19,052 nt of DNA from Oscillospiraceae bacterium (lineage in GTDB: Bacteria > Bacillota > Clostridia > Oscillospirales > Acutalibacteraceae): positions 1-19,052 of the forward strand of contig JAQXMV010000020.1 in NCBI GenBank assembly GCA_029013165.1. The letters are read 5' to 3'. The notes under the pieces are model-generated. The model searched no databases, had not been told where the DNA came from, and saw nothing but the letters and a program-made list of their open reading frames with translations. The position numbers were made by a program, and so were the translations under genes. This document shows positions 1 through 7,264 of this stretch, piece by piece (positions within the stretch are counted from its first letter, which is position 1; every line of letters starts with the position of its first letter).

Positions 1-340
1 GTTCCCTGCCGTCAGACCACATCAGACCGTTTCTGAGCTTATAGGTATAGGTAACCGTCCCGTTCTCGTTTCTGACAGCCTGTGGGATAGCGACAGCGCA
101 GTCGGGCACGAGAACAGATTGACCGTTCTCATTCTTTGACCACTTGACCAGTCCGGAAAAAACATTGACCGCGAGGCTTGCGCTGTCAATGTCGCTGCAC
201 TGAGTCGGATCAAGGGTGGAAACGGCCGTACTTATGGCAACATTCAGTCGCTTTTCACTGGGCTTTTTTCTGGCAGTGCCACATGAAACAAGGGGTATGA
301 TCATACAAACCGTGAGAAAAAGCAAGCATGGTTTTTTCAT
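1..340 (-). CDS. Oligopeptide/dipeptide ABC transporter substrate-binding lipoprotein (C-terminus outside window)
   Basis: This is the N-terminal 113 codons of an extracytoplasmic solute-binding protein of the SBP_bac_5 (OppA/DppA) type, which delivers peptides to an ABC importer. The reading starts at ATG 340 (minus strand) with AAAGGA upstream. Residues 1-20 are a lipoprotein signal: a basic start, a hydrophobic stretch, then the lipobox LVSC with the modified cysteine at residue 20. The mature part follows the family pattern: a TLDP motif near residue 46, then NVFSGLVKW, then a TYTYKLRNGLMWSDG segment typical of the first SBP_bac_5 domain. It starts 14 bp after the dipeptidase stop, so it is probably the third gene of that operon; the import and peptidase functions fit together. 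The gene runs off the window at base 1, so length and substrate cannot be judged. Confidence 0.85.
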   Translation of the reverse strand, partial: MKKPCLLFLTVCMIIPLVSCGTARKKPSEKRLNVAISTAVSTLDPTQCSDIDSASLAVNVFSGLVKWSKNENGQSVLVPDCAVAIPQAVRNENGTVTYTYKLRNGLMWSDGRE

Positions 341-354
341 TCGTTCTTTATCCT

Positions 355-1791
355 TTATTCGTTTATGATTCCGTCACAGGCCAGAATATAGTGAATTAAA
401 ACCCTGACGGCGGTAAAAAATCCTTCAATATCAATCATTTCGTCCCTCTGATGCGCGCCGCCATGGCCTTCTTCCATGGCAAAAGGCGGATTTTCACGGC
501 CCGTGGGAATGGCAAAAGTTCCCACAGAAAAGGCGTTATTCAGCTTTCGGGCATAGGTGCCGCCGCCCATCAGGACTCTCTCCAGGCTGTCGCCGGTGAT
601 ATCACGATAGATTTCTTCCATGGCAGACGGAATGGGACTACTCTTGTCAATGATAAAACCGGGATTGACTTTGCCGTCGCAGACAGAAAAGCCAAGCTCT
701 GACAAATGCTTTTCACTGGTGTTTTTGAGGTATTCCGCGTCCAGAGAGGGTCCGAAACGGACATCAAAACTCAGATGTAAATGCCCGTCGGCGGAATCGG
801 CAATTCCGTTGACGCAGGTCATTTTTCCGAAGTCGGCATCCTCGTGCATGACGCCGATTCCCTCTCCGTAATATCCGTCCAATATCGACTTTGCATGTTC
901 CATGATCATTCTGTCTGCGGCCGGGAGTGCTTCACAGGAAGATAGTATGCTCGCGGCAAGGTAAGCCGCATTGACCGACCCCTCAGGTATGCTCGCGTGC
1001 TTTGAGATACCTCTGACGCGCAGGACGATTTCGTCATGGTTTCTCTGCACATCACAGTTTTCCTCATGGGCTGTCTTTTCGGTCAGCTCCGCAAAGAGCC
1101 CATCGGCATCATCAATTCTGACCGTAACACTGTCAAGGACAATGTTAAAGGCGGCTCCGCCCTGAAAACTGCGGATCGTTTTGAACTGATCTCGTGAAAC
1201 AGCATAAAAATGATAAAAGCCTTTTTCTCCCACACTGCAGGGAAAGTCTGCGTCAGGCACAATGGAGAGCGCAGGCTGTTTTTCATTTTTCAGATAAGCG
1301 GCAAGATCTTCCATGGAGCACTCTTCATCGGAACCGATAAAGGTTTCCAGGCGGGAACGAAGTGAAATGCCGTTTTCTTTCAGAAATCTCATGGCGCAAA
1401 GGCTTGCCATAATGCCGGATTTATTGTCCTCCACTCCCCTGCCGATTAAAGCCCCGTTTTTCACAACAGGGTGAAAGGGCTCGGTGTATATCCAACCATC
1501 GCCTGCCGGCACCACATCACTGTGGCAGAAAAGACCAATCTTTTTCTCACCGCAGCCGTAGCCGCACAGTGCATATTTATCATCACAAATTCGTGTATCA
1601 AAACTCTGTTCCTCAAATAAATGACAGGCAAAGCCAAGAGCTTTCCGGCAGTTTTCGCCGAAAGGCGCTCCGGGTGTGGCCTTAGCCTTTACCGAGGGGA
1701 TTTCGGCAAGGGCCATCCACTGCGTGATGATCTCGTCTCTGTTTTCACAGATCCAGTTTTGAATTAAATTATCAATTTTTTGATCTATCAT
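355..1791 (-). CDS. pepV: M20 family dipeptidase, PepV/Sapep type
   Basis: A cytoplasmic zinc-dependent dipeptidase that splits dipeptides, often with an unusual N-terminal residue. The 478 residues are close to the roughly 470 of characterised PepV. Metal-site motifs of family M20 are all in place: HSDVVPAG (H90, D92), GRGVEDNKSG (D122 as bridging ligand), GSDEECSM (E156 catalytic base, E157 ligand), VPDADFP (D180) and the C-terminal GHGGAHQRDE histidine. The start at 1791 has GAGGT 7-8 bases upstream. It lies 24 bp after the MATE gene and 14 bp before the lipoprotein, so the three are probably one operon linking peptide uptake with hydrolysis. The exact substrate is not visible; PepV versus the related Sapep cannot be told apart by reading alone. 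Confidence 0.9.
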   Translation of the reverse strand: MIDQKIDNLIQNWICENRDEIITQWMALAEIPSVKAKATPGAPFGENCRKALGFACHLFEEQSFDTRICDDKYALCGYGCGEKKIGLFCHSDVVPAGDGWIYTEPFHPVVKNGALIGRGVEDNKSGIMASLCAMRFLKENGISLRSRLETFIGSDEECSMEDLAAYLKNEKQPALSIVPDADFPCSVGEKGFYHFYAVSRDQFKTIRSFQGGAAFNIVLDSVTVRIDDADGLFAELTEKTAHEENCDVQRNHDEIVLRVRGISKHASIPEGSVNAAYLAASILSSCEALPAADRMIMEHAKSILDGYYGEGIGVMHEDADFGKMTCVNGIADSADGHLHLSFDVRFGPSLDAEYLKNTSEKHLSELGFSVCDGKVNPGFIIDKSSPIPSAMEEIYRDITGDSLERVLMGGGTYARKLNNAFSVGTFAIPTGRENPPFAMEEGHGGAHQRDEMIDIEGFFTAVRVLIHYILACDGIINE

Positions 1792-1815
1792 ATTTTCTAC
1801 CTCATTCTATTGGAT

Positions 1816-3228
1816 TCATTCATTCGGCGTGAGCCACTTTTTTCGGATTCTCTGCTTCGCCACGGCAAAACAGAGAAGATGGGCGCAGAAAGTGACAGCC
1901 CAGCTCAGCGGATAACTGTAATAGATCGTTTCCACCACATGATACTGCGGAAGCTGAAACACGGTCATGATCCAAACCACACGCAGCACGCAAACGCCAA
2001 GCAGTGAAACCAGCGTCGGCACAAAGGAATAGCCAAGACCTCTCAGACAACCGACGGTTACATCCATCATACCGCACAGGAAGTAGGAACAAGCGATAAT
2101 CGTCAGCCGCCGCACACCGGTCTGAGTTACCATGTCACTTTTGGAATACAGACCGATCAGATCACTGCCGAAAAGAATAAAAACGGCGCAGAATATCATG
2201 CCGACGAGAAATACATAGCAGATTCCAACGCCGAGAATTTTATTGATTCTGTCATATTTCCTGGCACCGGCATTCTGCCCGGTGAAAGACACCGCCGCCT
2301 GGTGGAAGGAATTCATGGAAGTATAAGCAAAGCCCTCCACACTGATGGAAGCGGAATTGGCCGCCACAACGGTAGTGCCGAAAGAGTTGACCGATGACTG
2401 AATCACCATGTTAGACAGAGAAAACATCATGCCCTGAATGCCTGCCGGAATACCGATCTGCATGATTCTGAGGAGCTTGTGCGAATGAATTTTTATCTTT
2501 CTGATTTCAAGGCGGATATCGCTGTTTTCTTTGATCAGACACCGCAGAATCAAAAGGGCGGAGATCGTCTGAGAGATCACCGTCGCAAGACCGACGCCGA
2601 AAACACCCATGTGAAAGGCAATGACAAAGATCAGGTTCAGCACCACATTGAATACACCGGCAACCGAGAGATAAATCAGCGGCCGTCTCGTGTCGCCGAT
2701 GGCGCGGAGGATCGCACTGCCGAAATTATAAATCATAACCGAAGTCATGCCGCAGAAATAGGTGCGAAGATAGACAGAAGAAAGTCCGATCACATCATCA
2801 GGGGTCTTCATGATGCTGAGAATATAGGGTGCCGAAACAATACCGACCACCGTGAGAAACACACCGCCGATGACGCTCAGCAGCATAGAAGTATGGACTG
2901 TCTCATGAAGATCTCTTTTCTGATCGGCGGCAAAATAGTTTGCCACTAAAACATTGGTGCCGACAGACATACCAATGAAAAGATTAGTCATCAGGTTGAC
3001 AATCGAAGCTGTGGAGCCCACAGCCGCCAGGGAAGCGTCACCGGCAAATTTGCCGACAACAATGACATCCGCGGCATTAAAAAGAAGCTGTAAAATACCG
3101 GAAAGCATCAGCGGCAGCGTAAAAATAATCATTTTCTTCCAAATGGAGCCGGTGCACATATCCATGGAAAACTTACTTCCGGCTATGGTTTTAGACATAA
3201 CTGAACTCTGACCTTCCCTCTCAAACAT
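1816..3228 (-). CDS. MATE family efflux transporter
   Basis: An inner-membrane multidrug/toxin extrusion protein that exports organic compounds using a Na+ or H+ gradient. The sequence shows two repeats of about six hydrophobic segments each. The first begins near GSIWKKMIIFTLPLMLSGI and contains NAADVIVVGKFAG, characteristic of prokaryotic MATE proteins; the second begins near LLRIMQIGIPAGIQGMMFSLSN. Length is the usual 450-470. The open frame reaches ATG 3228, but that codon lies only about 5 bases from the predicted transcription start and has no ribosome binding site. ATG 3198 (10 codons later) has AGGGAAGG upstream and is the better start. It is the first gene of the MATE-pepV-lipoprotein operon. 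The exported substrate is unknown. Confidence 0.92.
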   Translation of the reverse strand: MFEREGQSSVMSKTIAGSKFSMDMCTGSIWKKMIIFTLPLMLSGILQLLFNAADVIVVGKFAGDASLAAVGSTASIVNLMTNLFIGMSVGTNVLVANYFAADQKRDLHETVHTSMLLSVIGGVFLTVVGIVSAPYILSIMKTPDDVIGLSSVYLRTYFCGMTSVMIYNFGSAILRAIGDTRRPLIYLSVAGVFNVVLNLIFVIAFHMGVFGVGLATVISQTISALLILRCLIKENSDIRLEIRKIKIHSHKLLRIMQIGIPAGIQGMMFSLSNMVIQSSVNSFGTTVVAANSASISVEGFAYTSMNSFHQAAVSFTGQNAGARKYDRINKILGVGICYVFLVGMIFCAVFILFGSDLIGLYSKSDMVTQTGVRRLTIIACSYFLCGMMDVTVGCLRGLGYSFVPTLVSLLGVCVLRVVWIMTVFQLPQYHVVETIYYSYPLSWAVTFCAHLLCFAVAKQRIRKKWLTPNE

Positions 3229-3239
3229 CTGTTGCTATC

Positions 3240-3268
3240 ATTTTATCACAATCAGACCTATACTACAA
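3240..3268 (-). promoter_or_regulatory. Sigma-A promoter for the MATE-pepV operon
   Basis: On the minus strand, TTGTAG (3268-3263) and TAAAAT (3245-3240) are separated by 17 bp. The predicted start lies about 7 bases past the -10, close to base 3233, which leaves ATG 3228 nearly leaderless and favours ATG 3198 for the MATE gene. The promoter is back to back with the plus-strand promoter at 3299. Confidence 0.6.
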
Positions 3269-3298
3269 CATGAAAAATAAATATAAATCCCTCTCATC

Positions 3299-3327
3299 TT
3301 GACAATAAATTTATGAAATACTATAAT
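3299..3327 (+). promoter_or_regulatory. Perfect consensus sigma-A promoter
   Basis: TTGACA (3299-3304) and TATAAT (3322-3327) with a 17 bp spacer: every base matches the consensus. It drives the dehydrogenase-ZIP operon and suggests high, mainly constitutive expression. An in-frame ATG at 3313 lies inside the promoter and so cannot be the start of the downstream gene. Confidence 0.9.
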
Positions 3328-3360
3328 TGTACCAATCTAATCTTAGGAGTGCGAAAAGAA

Positions 3361-4224
3361 ATGAAAATTGGTTTTATCGGCCTGGGCATCATGGGCGAAT
3401 CCATGTGTGAAAACATCGTAAAAAAGCACAATGACAAGGTGTTTGTTAATGACCATAAGCAGTCGCAGATTGATAAGCTCTGCAGCATGGGCGCCATCGG
3501 CTGTGAAACAAATGCCGATGTGGCAAAAATTGCAGATCTGATCATTACGATGATCCCCACCTCGAAGCATGTTTCCGACTGCTATGATGAGCTTCTCCCC
3601 TATCTCGGCGCAGGCAAAATCTGCATCGACATGAGCACCATTGATCCCGATGTTTCCGTGGCCGTCAGCAAAAAGGTCAAGGCCGTCGGCGCGCAGTTTG
3701 CCGACTGTCCTGTTGTCCGTTCCAAGGCTGACGCCATTACCGGCACGCTGGGCGTTCTTGTCGGCTGTGACGAAGCGCTTTTTGAAGTGATCCGTCCGAT
3801 TCTCGCCTATATGGGCAGCAATATCATTTATATGGGCGGCAACGGTATGGGTCTGACGGCAAAAATATGCCACAACACACTGGTGGCCGAAATACAAAAC
3901 GGCGTCAACGAAACGCTGATCCTTGCTCAGAAAATGGGTATTTCTATTGACAACTTCGCCGCGGCGGTCGCCGCAGGCGGCGCTCAGAATTTCTATCTGA
4001 ACGCGCAAAAAGAAAAGCTGAAAAACGAGGACTGGACCACGGCCTTTTCCCTGGAAAATGTGTGCAAGGATATAGGCATCTGTGCGGCGATGAGTGAAAG
4101 CATAGGTTTTGATATGCCCGGTATGCGGGCCGCAAAGGCCGCCATCGAAAAAGGCATGGAAAAAGGCTGGGGCAAGCAGGATTTCCGTCAGACTTACCGA
4201 ATCGTCAGAGGCGATGAGGACTAA
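3361..4224 (+). CDS. NAD(P)-dependent beta-hydroxyacid dehydrogenase (3-hydroxyisobutyrate dehydrogenase family)
   Basis: A cytoplasmic oxidoreductase of the 3-hydroxyisobutyrate / tartronate semialdehyde reductase family, interconverting a 3-hydroxyacid and its semialdehyde with NAD(P). Residues 3-12 hold the Rossmann motif (GFIGLGIMG). The catalytic lysine is K168 in GNGMGLTAKICHN, with N172 after it. Length 287 aa is normal. The start at 3361 is chosen because TAGGAG lies 11 bases upstream and the earlier in-frame ATG 3313 is inside the promoter. The substrate loop, usually DAPVSGG, reads DCPVVRSKADAITGTL, so the substrate may differ from the classic enzymes. A ZIP transporter follows 18 bp later. 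The precise substrate is not predictable. Confidence 0.85.
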   Translation: MKIGFIGLGIMGESMCENIVKKHNDKVFVNDHKQSQIDKLCSMGAIGCETNADVAKIADLIITMIPTSKHVSDCYDELLPYLGAGKICIDMSTIDPDVSVAVSKKVKAVGAQFADCPVVRSKADAITGTLGVLVGCDEALFEVIRPILAYMGSNIIYMGGNGMGLTAKICHNTLVAEIQNGVNETLILAQKMGISIDNFAAAVAAGGAQNFYLNAQKEKLKNEDWTTAFSLENVCKDIGICAAMSESIGFDMPGMRAAKAAIEKGMEKGWGKQDFRQTYRIVRGDED

Positions 4225-4242
4225 GCGGAGGAAGAGTTTAAA

Positions 4243-5004
4243 ATGCAGGTTGTTTTTCTCACAGCCCTCGGCGTCGGCGGTGCAACCGTCGTCGGAGCTA
4301 TTATCGGATTTATTTTCAAAAACATTTCTCACCGTTTCAGCGATATTGTCATGTCCTTTGCGGCGGGAATCATGTTGGCCGCCTCTGTGCTCGGACTGAT
4401 CATTCCCTCCGTTGATAAGGGTGGAAAATACGGTATTTTCGTTACGGTGGCAGGCATTTTTGCCGGTGCCGCTTGTCTGAATCTCCTTGACAAGCTGGTG
4501 CCGCACTTACATAAGCTGGCAGGAAAAGACATTGAGGAGCACAAGAAGAATCAGTCCTATAACCGTGTACTACTCTTTGTGGCCGCTATTGCGATTCACA
4601 ATCTGCCCGAAGGCATTGCGGCCGGCGTCGGCTTCGGAACCGGGAGCAACGCTCAGGCTCTTTTCATCGCAAGCGGTATCGCCCTGCAGAATATCCCTGA
4701 GGGTATCGTTATCATCATGCCCATGCTTGCCTCAGGAATCAGTCCGAAAAGAACCGTACTTTATGCCATCGCCACGGGACTTATTGAAGTGATCGGAACC
4801 TTTATCGGATATTTTGCCGTCAGCTTTTCCACAGCGATTCTGCCCTTTGCTCTGGCTTTTGCCGGCGGAACCATGCTTTATATCATCAGCGATGAAATCA
4901 TTCCGGAGACCCATGCCCACGGCAGTGAAAGAGGCGCCACCTATGCGCTCATCGCCGGATTCTGCGTCATGCTCTTCATGGATAAATTTCTCGGTATCGA
5001 ATAA
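4243..5004 (+). CDS. ZIP family divalent metal transporter
   Basis: An integral membrane importer of zinc, iron or manganese of the ZupT/GufA branch, 253 aa with about eight hydrophobic segments. The two metal-binding helices are visible: AIHNLPEGIAAG (H119, N120, E123) and IALQNIPEGIVI (N150, E153). A short hydrophilic loop (about residues 90-107, LHKLAGKDIEEHKKNQ) separates the third and fourth segments, as in the family. GGAGG stands 11 bases before the ATG. It is the second gene of the operon started at 3299, 18 bp after the dehydrogenase, and is followed by a strong terminator. The metal preference cannot be read from the sequence. Confidence 0.9.
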   Translation: MQVVFLTALGVGGATVVGAIIGFIFKNISHRFSDIVMSFAAGIMLAASVLGLIIPSVDKGGKYGIFVTVAGIFAGAACLNLLDKLVPHLHKLAGKDIEEHKKNQSYNRVLLFVAAIAIHNLPEGIAAGVGFGTGSNAQALFIASGIALQNIPEGIVIIMPMLASGISPKRTVLYAIATGLIEVIGTFIGYFAVSFSTAILPFALAFAGGTMLYIISDEIIPETHAHGSERGATYALIAGFCVMLFMDKFLGIE

Positions 5005-5030
5005 GCCGTAAGAGGACAGTCATAAAAAAA

Positions 5031-5066
5031 CAGCTTGAGAGGAGTCCGTTTCTCGAGCTGTTTTTT
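5031..5066 (+). terminator. Rho-independent terminator after the ZIP gene
   Basis: A 10 bp stem, CAGCTTGAGA with TCTCGAGCTG (one T-G wobble), 10-base loop, then TTTTTT at 5061-5066. A run of A before the stem (5024-5030) extends the pairing and gives some activity on the other strand. Confidence 0.92.
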
Positions 5067-5303
5067 GCTTAGCAAATTTGAATAGCCAAAATATGACAGT
5101 ACACCAAATTCACACTATATTTTCCTGAAATATTATCATATCTTTCAGCAATAATAATGATGAAACATATAACCGTTATCAGTATATCAATAAATCAATA
5201 CCGATATATATTTTTTGCATTGAAAAGTTGCTTATTTGATATAGACAAATGCATAAAATAATAGTATAATTGGCAGAAAATAGCGAAAAAAGGATGACTC
5301 TAT
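5067..5303 (+). promoter_or_regulatory. AT-rich intergenic region with the ldh promoter
   Basis: No coding frame is supported here. The promoter is TAGACA (5242-5247), 17 bp, TATAAT (5265-5270). A small dyad, ATTTG-N7-CAAAT (5234-5250), overlaps the -35 and could bind a repressor, but it does not match the Rex consensus closely. The ribosome site AAAGGA precedes the start by 9 bases. The remaining roughly 170 bp, 5067-5233, is AT-rich with nothing recognised beyond a short dyad TTTGCTTAGCAAA beside the terminator. Confidence 0.75.
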
Positions 5304-6251
5304 ATGAACAAAATCACCATCATCGGCAGCGGCAGCGTCGGCTCCACGATTGCTTATACCCTCACCATTATGGGTCTGGCAGATGAAATTGTCATGATTG
5401 ACATTAACAATAAAAAAGCCTATGGCGAAGCGCTCGACATTCAGCAGGGCACCCCTTTTTGTTCTTCCTGCACCGTTTATGCCGGCTCCTTTGTGGACGC
5501 TGAGAATTCCGATATTGTCATCATTACCTCCGGTGCCGCCAGAAAGCCCGGTCAGTCAAGGCTTGACCTTGCCCAGATCAATGTTGACATTCTCAAATCC
5601 ATTATTCCCGATATCACAAAATATGCCCCTGAGGCCACTTATATCATCGTCAGCAATCCCGTTGATATTCTCACCTATGCTGTCTGCAAATGTTCCGGTC
5701 TGCCGGAGGAAAGGATCATCGGTTCCGGCACAATCCTTGACACGGCCAGACTCAGAGCCCGCCTTTCCAAGATCTACGGCATCAATCAGCGAAACATTCA
5801 TGCCTATGTCATGGGTGAACACGGAGACAGCTCCTTTGTGCCCTGGTCTCTGGCGAACATTTCCAATATTCCCATTGCAGACTGCAGTACCTCCATTATC
5901 CGCGCAGACGGCAAAATCTATCCTGAAATTGACTATCAGGTCGTCGAGAATTATGTCAGAAATTCAGGCGCAAGAGTGATTCAGGATAAGGGTGCAACTT
6001 TCTACGCTGTCGCCGTTTCCGTGTGTCATATTTGCCGCAGTCTTTTGAGTGGCGTGGACACACCCCTGACGGTTTCCACTATGCTTCACGGCGAATACGG
6101 CATTGACGATGTCTGTCTGAGCCTGCTGAATATCGTAGGCCCTCACGGAGCCCACAGCAAGCTTCTGCTTCCCCTGTCACAGGCTGAGACGATCGCACTG
6201 AAAAAGAGCGCTGACTGTCTCAAAGAGACCATTAAGGGTATTACCATTTAA
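5304..6251 (+). CDS. ldh: L-lactate dehydrogenase (LDH/MDH superfamily)
   Basis: A cytoplasmic NAD-dependent dehydrogenase reducing pyruvate to L-lactate to recycle NADH in fermentation. It has 315 aa, the usual length. The NAD motif GSGSVGST is at residues 8-15. Catalytic residues are R86 (equivalent to Arg109), D146 (Asp168), R149 (Arg171) and H173 (His195) in GEHGDSSFVPWS. The LDH-type threonine in DKGATFYAVA is present. The oddity is the specificity position: the loop reads ARKPGQSR, with R80 where classic LDHs have Gln102 and malate dehydrogenases have Arg. The rest favours LDH, so this is called ldh, but malate dehydrogenase activity is a real alternative. It is monocistronic with its own promoter and terminator. 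Confidence 0.82.
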   Translation: MNKITIIGSGSVGSTIAYTLTIMGLADEIVMIDINNKKAYGEALDIQQGTPFCSSCTVYAGSFVDAENSDIVIITSGAARKPGQSRLDLAQINVDILKSIIPDITKYAPEATYIIVSNPVDILTYAVCKCSGLPEERIIGSGTILDTARLRARLSKIYGINQRNIHAYVMGEHGDSSFVPWSLANISNIPIADCSTSIIRADGKIYPEIDYQVVENYVRNSGARVIQDKGATFYAVAVSVCHICRSLLSGVDTPLTVSTMLHGEYGIDDVCLSLLNIVGPHGAHSKLLLPLSQAETIALKKSADCLKETIKGITI

Positions 6252-6273
6252 CCGGAATTCTGTTATTGTTTTG

Positions 6274-6317
6274 TTGGCGAAGGTGTGTCTTTTGCGCGCC
6301 CTCGCCAAAATATTTTT
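6274..6317 (+). terminator. Probable rho-independent terminator after ldh
   Basis: TTGGCGA at 6274-6280 pairs with TCGCCAA at 6302-6308, with a further GG/CC beyond one mismatch, and a loop of about 15 bases. It is followed by AATATTTTT. The U-run is interrupted, so it is weaker than the others. Confidence 0.65.
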
Positions 6318-6350
6318 CTGCTGAAGGTTTTAAAAATTACTCAGTTTTAC

Positions 6351-6379
6351 TTGCAATATTTGTCAGAAAGGTGTATAAT
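6351..6379 (+). promoter_or_regulatory. Sigma-A promoter for tRNA-Ala
   Basis: TTGCAA (6351-6356), 17 bp, TATAAT (6374-6379). The transcript would start near 6386, about 57 bases before the mature tRNA, leaving a 5' leader for RNase P to remove. Confidence 0.75.
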
Positions 6380-6442
6380 AATCGAGTTGTTAGGTCTTAT
6401 GATTTGCTGAGGTTAGCTAAATCTGAGAGACCAAATCTATTT

Positions 6443-6518
6443 GGGCCATTAGCTCAGCTGGGAGAGCGCCAGGTTCGCAATCTGGAGGCCAGGGGTTCGA
6501 TCCCCCTATGGTCCACCA
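6443..6518 (+). tRNA. tRNA-Ala (anticodon CGC)
   Basis: The 76 bases fold as a complete cloverleaf with an encoded CCA end. The acceptor stem is GGGCCAT with ATGGTCC and contains the G3:U70 wobble pair that identifies alanine tRNAs. The D arm is GCTC/GAGC, the anticodon stem CCAGG/TCTGG with loop TTCGCAA (anticodon CGC at 6476-6478, reading GCG), the variable loop has five bases, and the T arm is AGGGG/CCCCT around TTCGATC. It stands alone, with its own promoter and terminator. CGC is a secondary alanine isoacceptor, since a TGC tRNA normally also reads GCG. Confidence 0.96.
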
Positions 6519-6582
6519 AAGAGTACTCAGACAACATTTTTGCGGCAGTCTCGCCTGAATGCTTGCTCTGACACAAAAAGAG

Positions 6583-6624
6583 AAACCGCCACCTTAGAAT
6601 CATTCTGAGGCGGCGGTTTTTGTT
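6583..6624 (+). terminator. Rho-independent terminator after tRNA-Ala
   Basis: AAACCGCC pairs with GGCGGTTT, then a mismatch, then CCTTAGAA pairs with TTCTGAGG around a TCA loop. The downstream T-rich tract runs 6617-6624. The long GC-rich stem makes it a convincing end for the tRNA transcript. Confidence 0.9.
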
Positions 6625-6745
6625 GTGACGCATAACCCCTCATTGTATTTTTTGATTCAATAAGATCAGAATAATTCATATACTTGCATAGAATTATCAC
6701 TTTCTTGAAGATTCAACATATAATACAGATGAAAAGTTGAATCAC

Positions 6746-6750
6746 GGAGG
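6746..6750 (+). promoter_or_regulatory. Ribosome binding site that fixes a TTG start
   Basis: GGAGG at 6746-6750 is 8 bases before TTG 6759. The in-frame GTG 6750 overlaps this site and cannot be used with it, so the cupin gene probably starts at TTG. A TATAAT at 6719-6724 could be its -10, but no good -35 is seen. Confidence 0.75.
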
Positions 6751-6758
6751 TGAGATTT

Positions 6759-7193
6759 TTGAATCCATGCGAAAACAGAGAGAGAATTGCAGATTGCGGT
6801 CCGAACCCTTTTATCACCGATATCGAAAAGACGACGGAAGATAATCCATTTTTCCGCCGAGTTCTGTGGACCGGAGAACATCTGCAGGTAACAGTTATGT
6901 GCATTCCGCCCGGAGGTGAAATCGGAAACGAAATTCACCCCCACACGGATCAGTTTATCCGCATTGAAGAGGGCTGCGCCTGTGTTATGATAGGCAAATG
7001 CATGAATGCACCTTCCAGGCAAACCCATGTGGAAAGCGGCTGCGCGGTCATGATTCCGGCAGGAACCTGGCATAATATCACCAATAGCGGAAAATGTTCT
7101 CTCAAGCTCTATTCCATATATGCGCCGCCGAAACATCCACAAAGTGCCGTACATCCGACCAAGGCTGACGCAGAAAAAGCCGAAAAAGACTAA
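6759..7193 (+). CDS. Small cupin domain protein
   Basis: A single-domain conserved beta-barrel protein of 144 aa, probably cytoplasmic and metal-binding. Cupin motif 1 reads GGEIGNEIHPHTDQFIRIEEG, with the His pair and a Gln where a Glu is common. Motif 2 reads GCAVMIPAGTWHNITNSG and matches the G-x5-P-x-G-x2-H-x3-N pattern exactly. Three histidines and the Gln could hold one metal ion. The C-terminal 20 residues (HPTKADAEKAEKD and before) are hydrophilic and probably flexible. The TTG start is chosen from the GGAGG site at 6746. It is a single-gene unit between two terminators. Small cupins are often isomerases, dioxygenases or mannose-6-phosphate isomerase relatives, but no function is assigned here. 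Confidence 0.85.
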   Translation: MNPCENRERIADCGPNPFITDIEKTTEDNPFFRRVLWTGEHLQVTVMCIPPGGEIGNEIHPHTDQFIRIEEGCACVMIGKCMNAPSRQTHVESGCAVMIPAGTWHNITNSGKCSLKLYSIYAPPKHPQSAVHPTKADAEKAEKD

Positions 7194-7203
7194 AAAACGG
7201 AAA

Positions 7204-7242
7204 CACCTGTTTGCATGAAACCGCAGACAGGTGCCATTTTTT
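7204..7242. terminator. Bidirectional terminator between convergent genes
   Basis: CACCTGTTTGC (7204-7214) pairs with GCAGACAGGTG (7223-7233), 11 bp with one wobble. TTTTTT follows on the plus strand (7237-7242) and the AAAAAA at 7192-7197 supplies a T-run for the minus strand. It can therefore end both the cupin gene and the DUF6873-like gene. Confidence 0.9.
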
Positions 7243-7264
7243 ATACATATAATGCATATAGCCG

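Noticed and set aside
3343..4506. Minus-strand open frame of 387 codons
   Set aside because: It is antisense to the dehydrogenase and the start of the ZIP gene, and is rich in His, Asn and Gly without family motifs.
5061..5073. TTTGCTTAGCAAA dyad as an operator
   Set aside because: It overlaps the T-run of the ZIP terminator and lies about 170 bp upstream of the ldh promoter, so a regulatory role is not supported.
6266..6571. Open frame of 101 codons over the tRNA
   Set aside because: It runs through the ldh terminator, the tRNA promoter and the tRNA itself, so it is not a gene.
6666..7154. Minus-strand open frame of 162 codons over the cupin
   Set aside because: The plus strand carries both cupin motifs and a good ribosome site; the minus frame has neither.
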